This document shows, piece after piece, positions 63,878 through 64,000 of a stretch of DNA of 64,000 nucleotides. The DNA is from Rana temporaria (taxonomy: Eukaryota; Chordata; Amphibia; Anura; Ranidae), in contig NC_053490.1 of assembly GCF_905171775.1 (NCBI RefSeq), positions 17,247,252 to 17,311,251 on the forward strand. The letters run 5' to 3'. Each line of letters begins with the position of its first letter. Within the stretch, counting starts at the first letter, position 1. Position numbers and translations under genes: made by a program. A model generated the notes under the pieces. It was not told the origin of the DNA. It made no database searches and saw nothing but the letters and a program-made list of their open reading frames with translations.

Positions 63878-64000
63878 CCGTATATACTCGAGTATAAGCC
63901 GACCTGAATATAAGCAGAGGCACCTAATTATACCACAAAAAAAGGGAAAGCTTATTGACTCGAGTATAAGCCTAGGGTGTCCATCTGCATGCCTCACTGT
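63878..64000. mobile_element. DNA transposon, left end, cut by the window edge
   Basis: After TA, CCGTATATACTCGAGTATAA and GCCGACCTGAATATAAGC, a terminal sequence known from many vertebrate genomes. The element continues past 64000. Confidence 0.75.

Overview
The window is vertebrate nuclear DNA, most likely from a frog or other amphibian. This is inferred from DIRS retrotransposons, abundant TTAA-flanked and GTGTGTAC-type MITEs, Tc1 and hAT copies, and a single host gene with very large introns. Nothing in it is bacterial and there is no CRISPR array. The one host gene I recognise is tpp1 (tripeptidyl-peptidase 1, CLN2), on the minus strand. Exons 2 to 8 can be placed one by one: 59717-59797, 43188-43327, 29433-29583, 22929-23050, 21644-21822, 18153-18351 and 7675-7863. 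They join in frame through compatible splice phases and encode the signal-peptide region, the propeptide and the first part of the S53 (sedolisin) catalytic domain, including the Glu and Asp of the charge-relay system. Exon 1 is not securely found. The exons carrying the catalytic Ser lie beyond the left edge.

Layout by intron, read along the + strand. Intron 8 (1-7674, incomplete) holds a C-rich minisatellite, a Tc1 relic split by a Harbinger-like MITE, CpG-rich MITEs, a hAT inserted in another Tc1 relic, a near-perfect palindrome, and a roughly 1-kb stretch headed by the 5' end of U2 snRNA. Intron 7 (7864-18152) holds a 9-kb hAT-type composite with an 8-bp target duplication. Inside it sit a long inverted repeat, a truncated TTAA MITE and DIRS copy 1. 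Introns 6 and 5 are short. Intron 4 (23051-29432) holds a 1.4-kb 27-bp minisatellite, a solo LTR and a 67-bp minisatellite. Intron 3 (29584-43187) holds a Tc1 element whose left inverted repeat was hit by a 6.3-kb piggyBac with an intact 651-residue transposase ORF and by a MITE sharing the same TTAA. A second MITE interrupts the Tc1 transposase gene. A hAT and a foldback MITE follow. Intron 2 (43328-59716) holds DIRS copy 2, nested hAT elements and a four-deep nest of MITEs. The right end (59798-64000) has a CLEAR-like E-box, another hAT, a TTAA MITE, minisatellites and a Tc1 relic.

The elements relate to one another. The piggyBac shares its last roughly 350 bp with several TTAA MITEs, so it is a plausible source of their transposase. 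The two DIRS copies are nearly identical but carry different lesions. Exact target duplications (8 bp hAT, TTAA piggyBac type, TAA or TTA Harbinger type, TA Tc1 type) allow the order of many insertions to be read directly. Identities rest on reading the sequence; no database search was possible.
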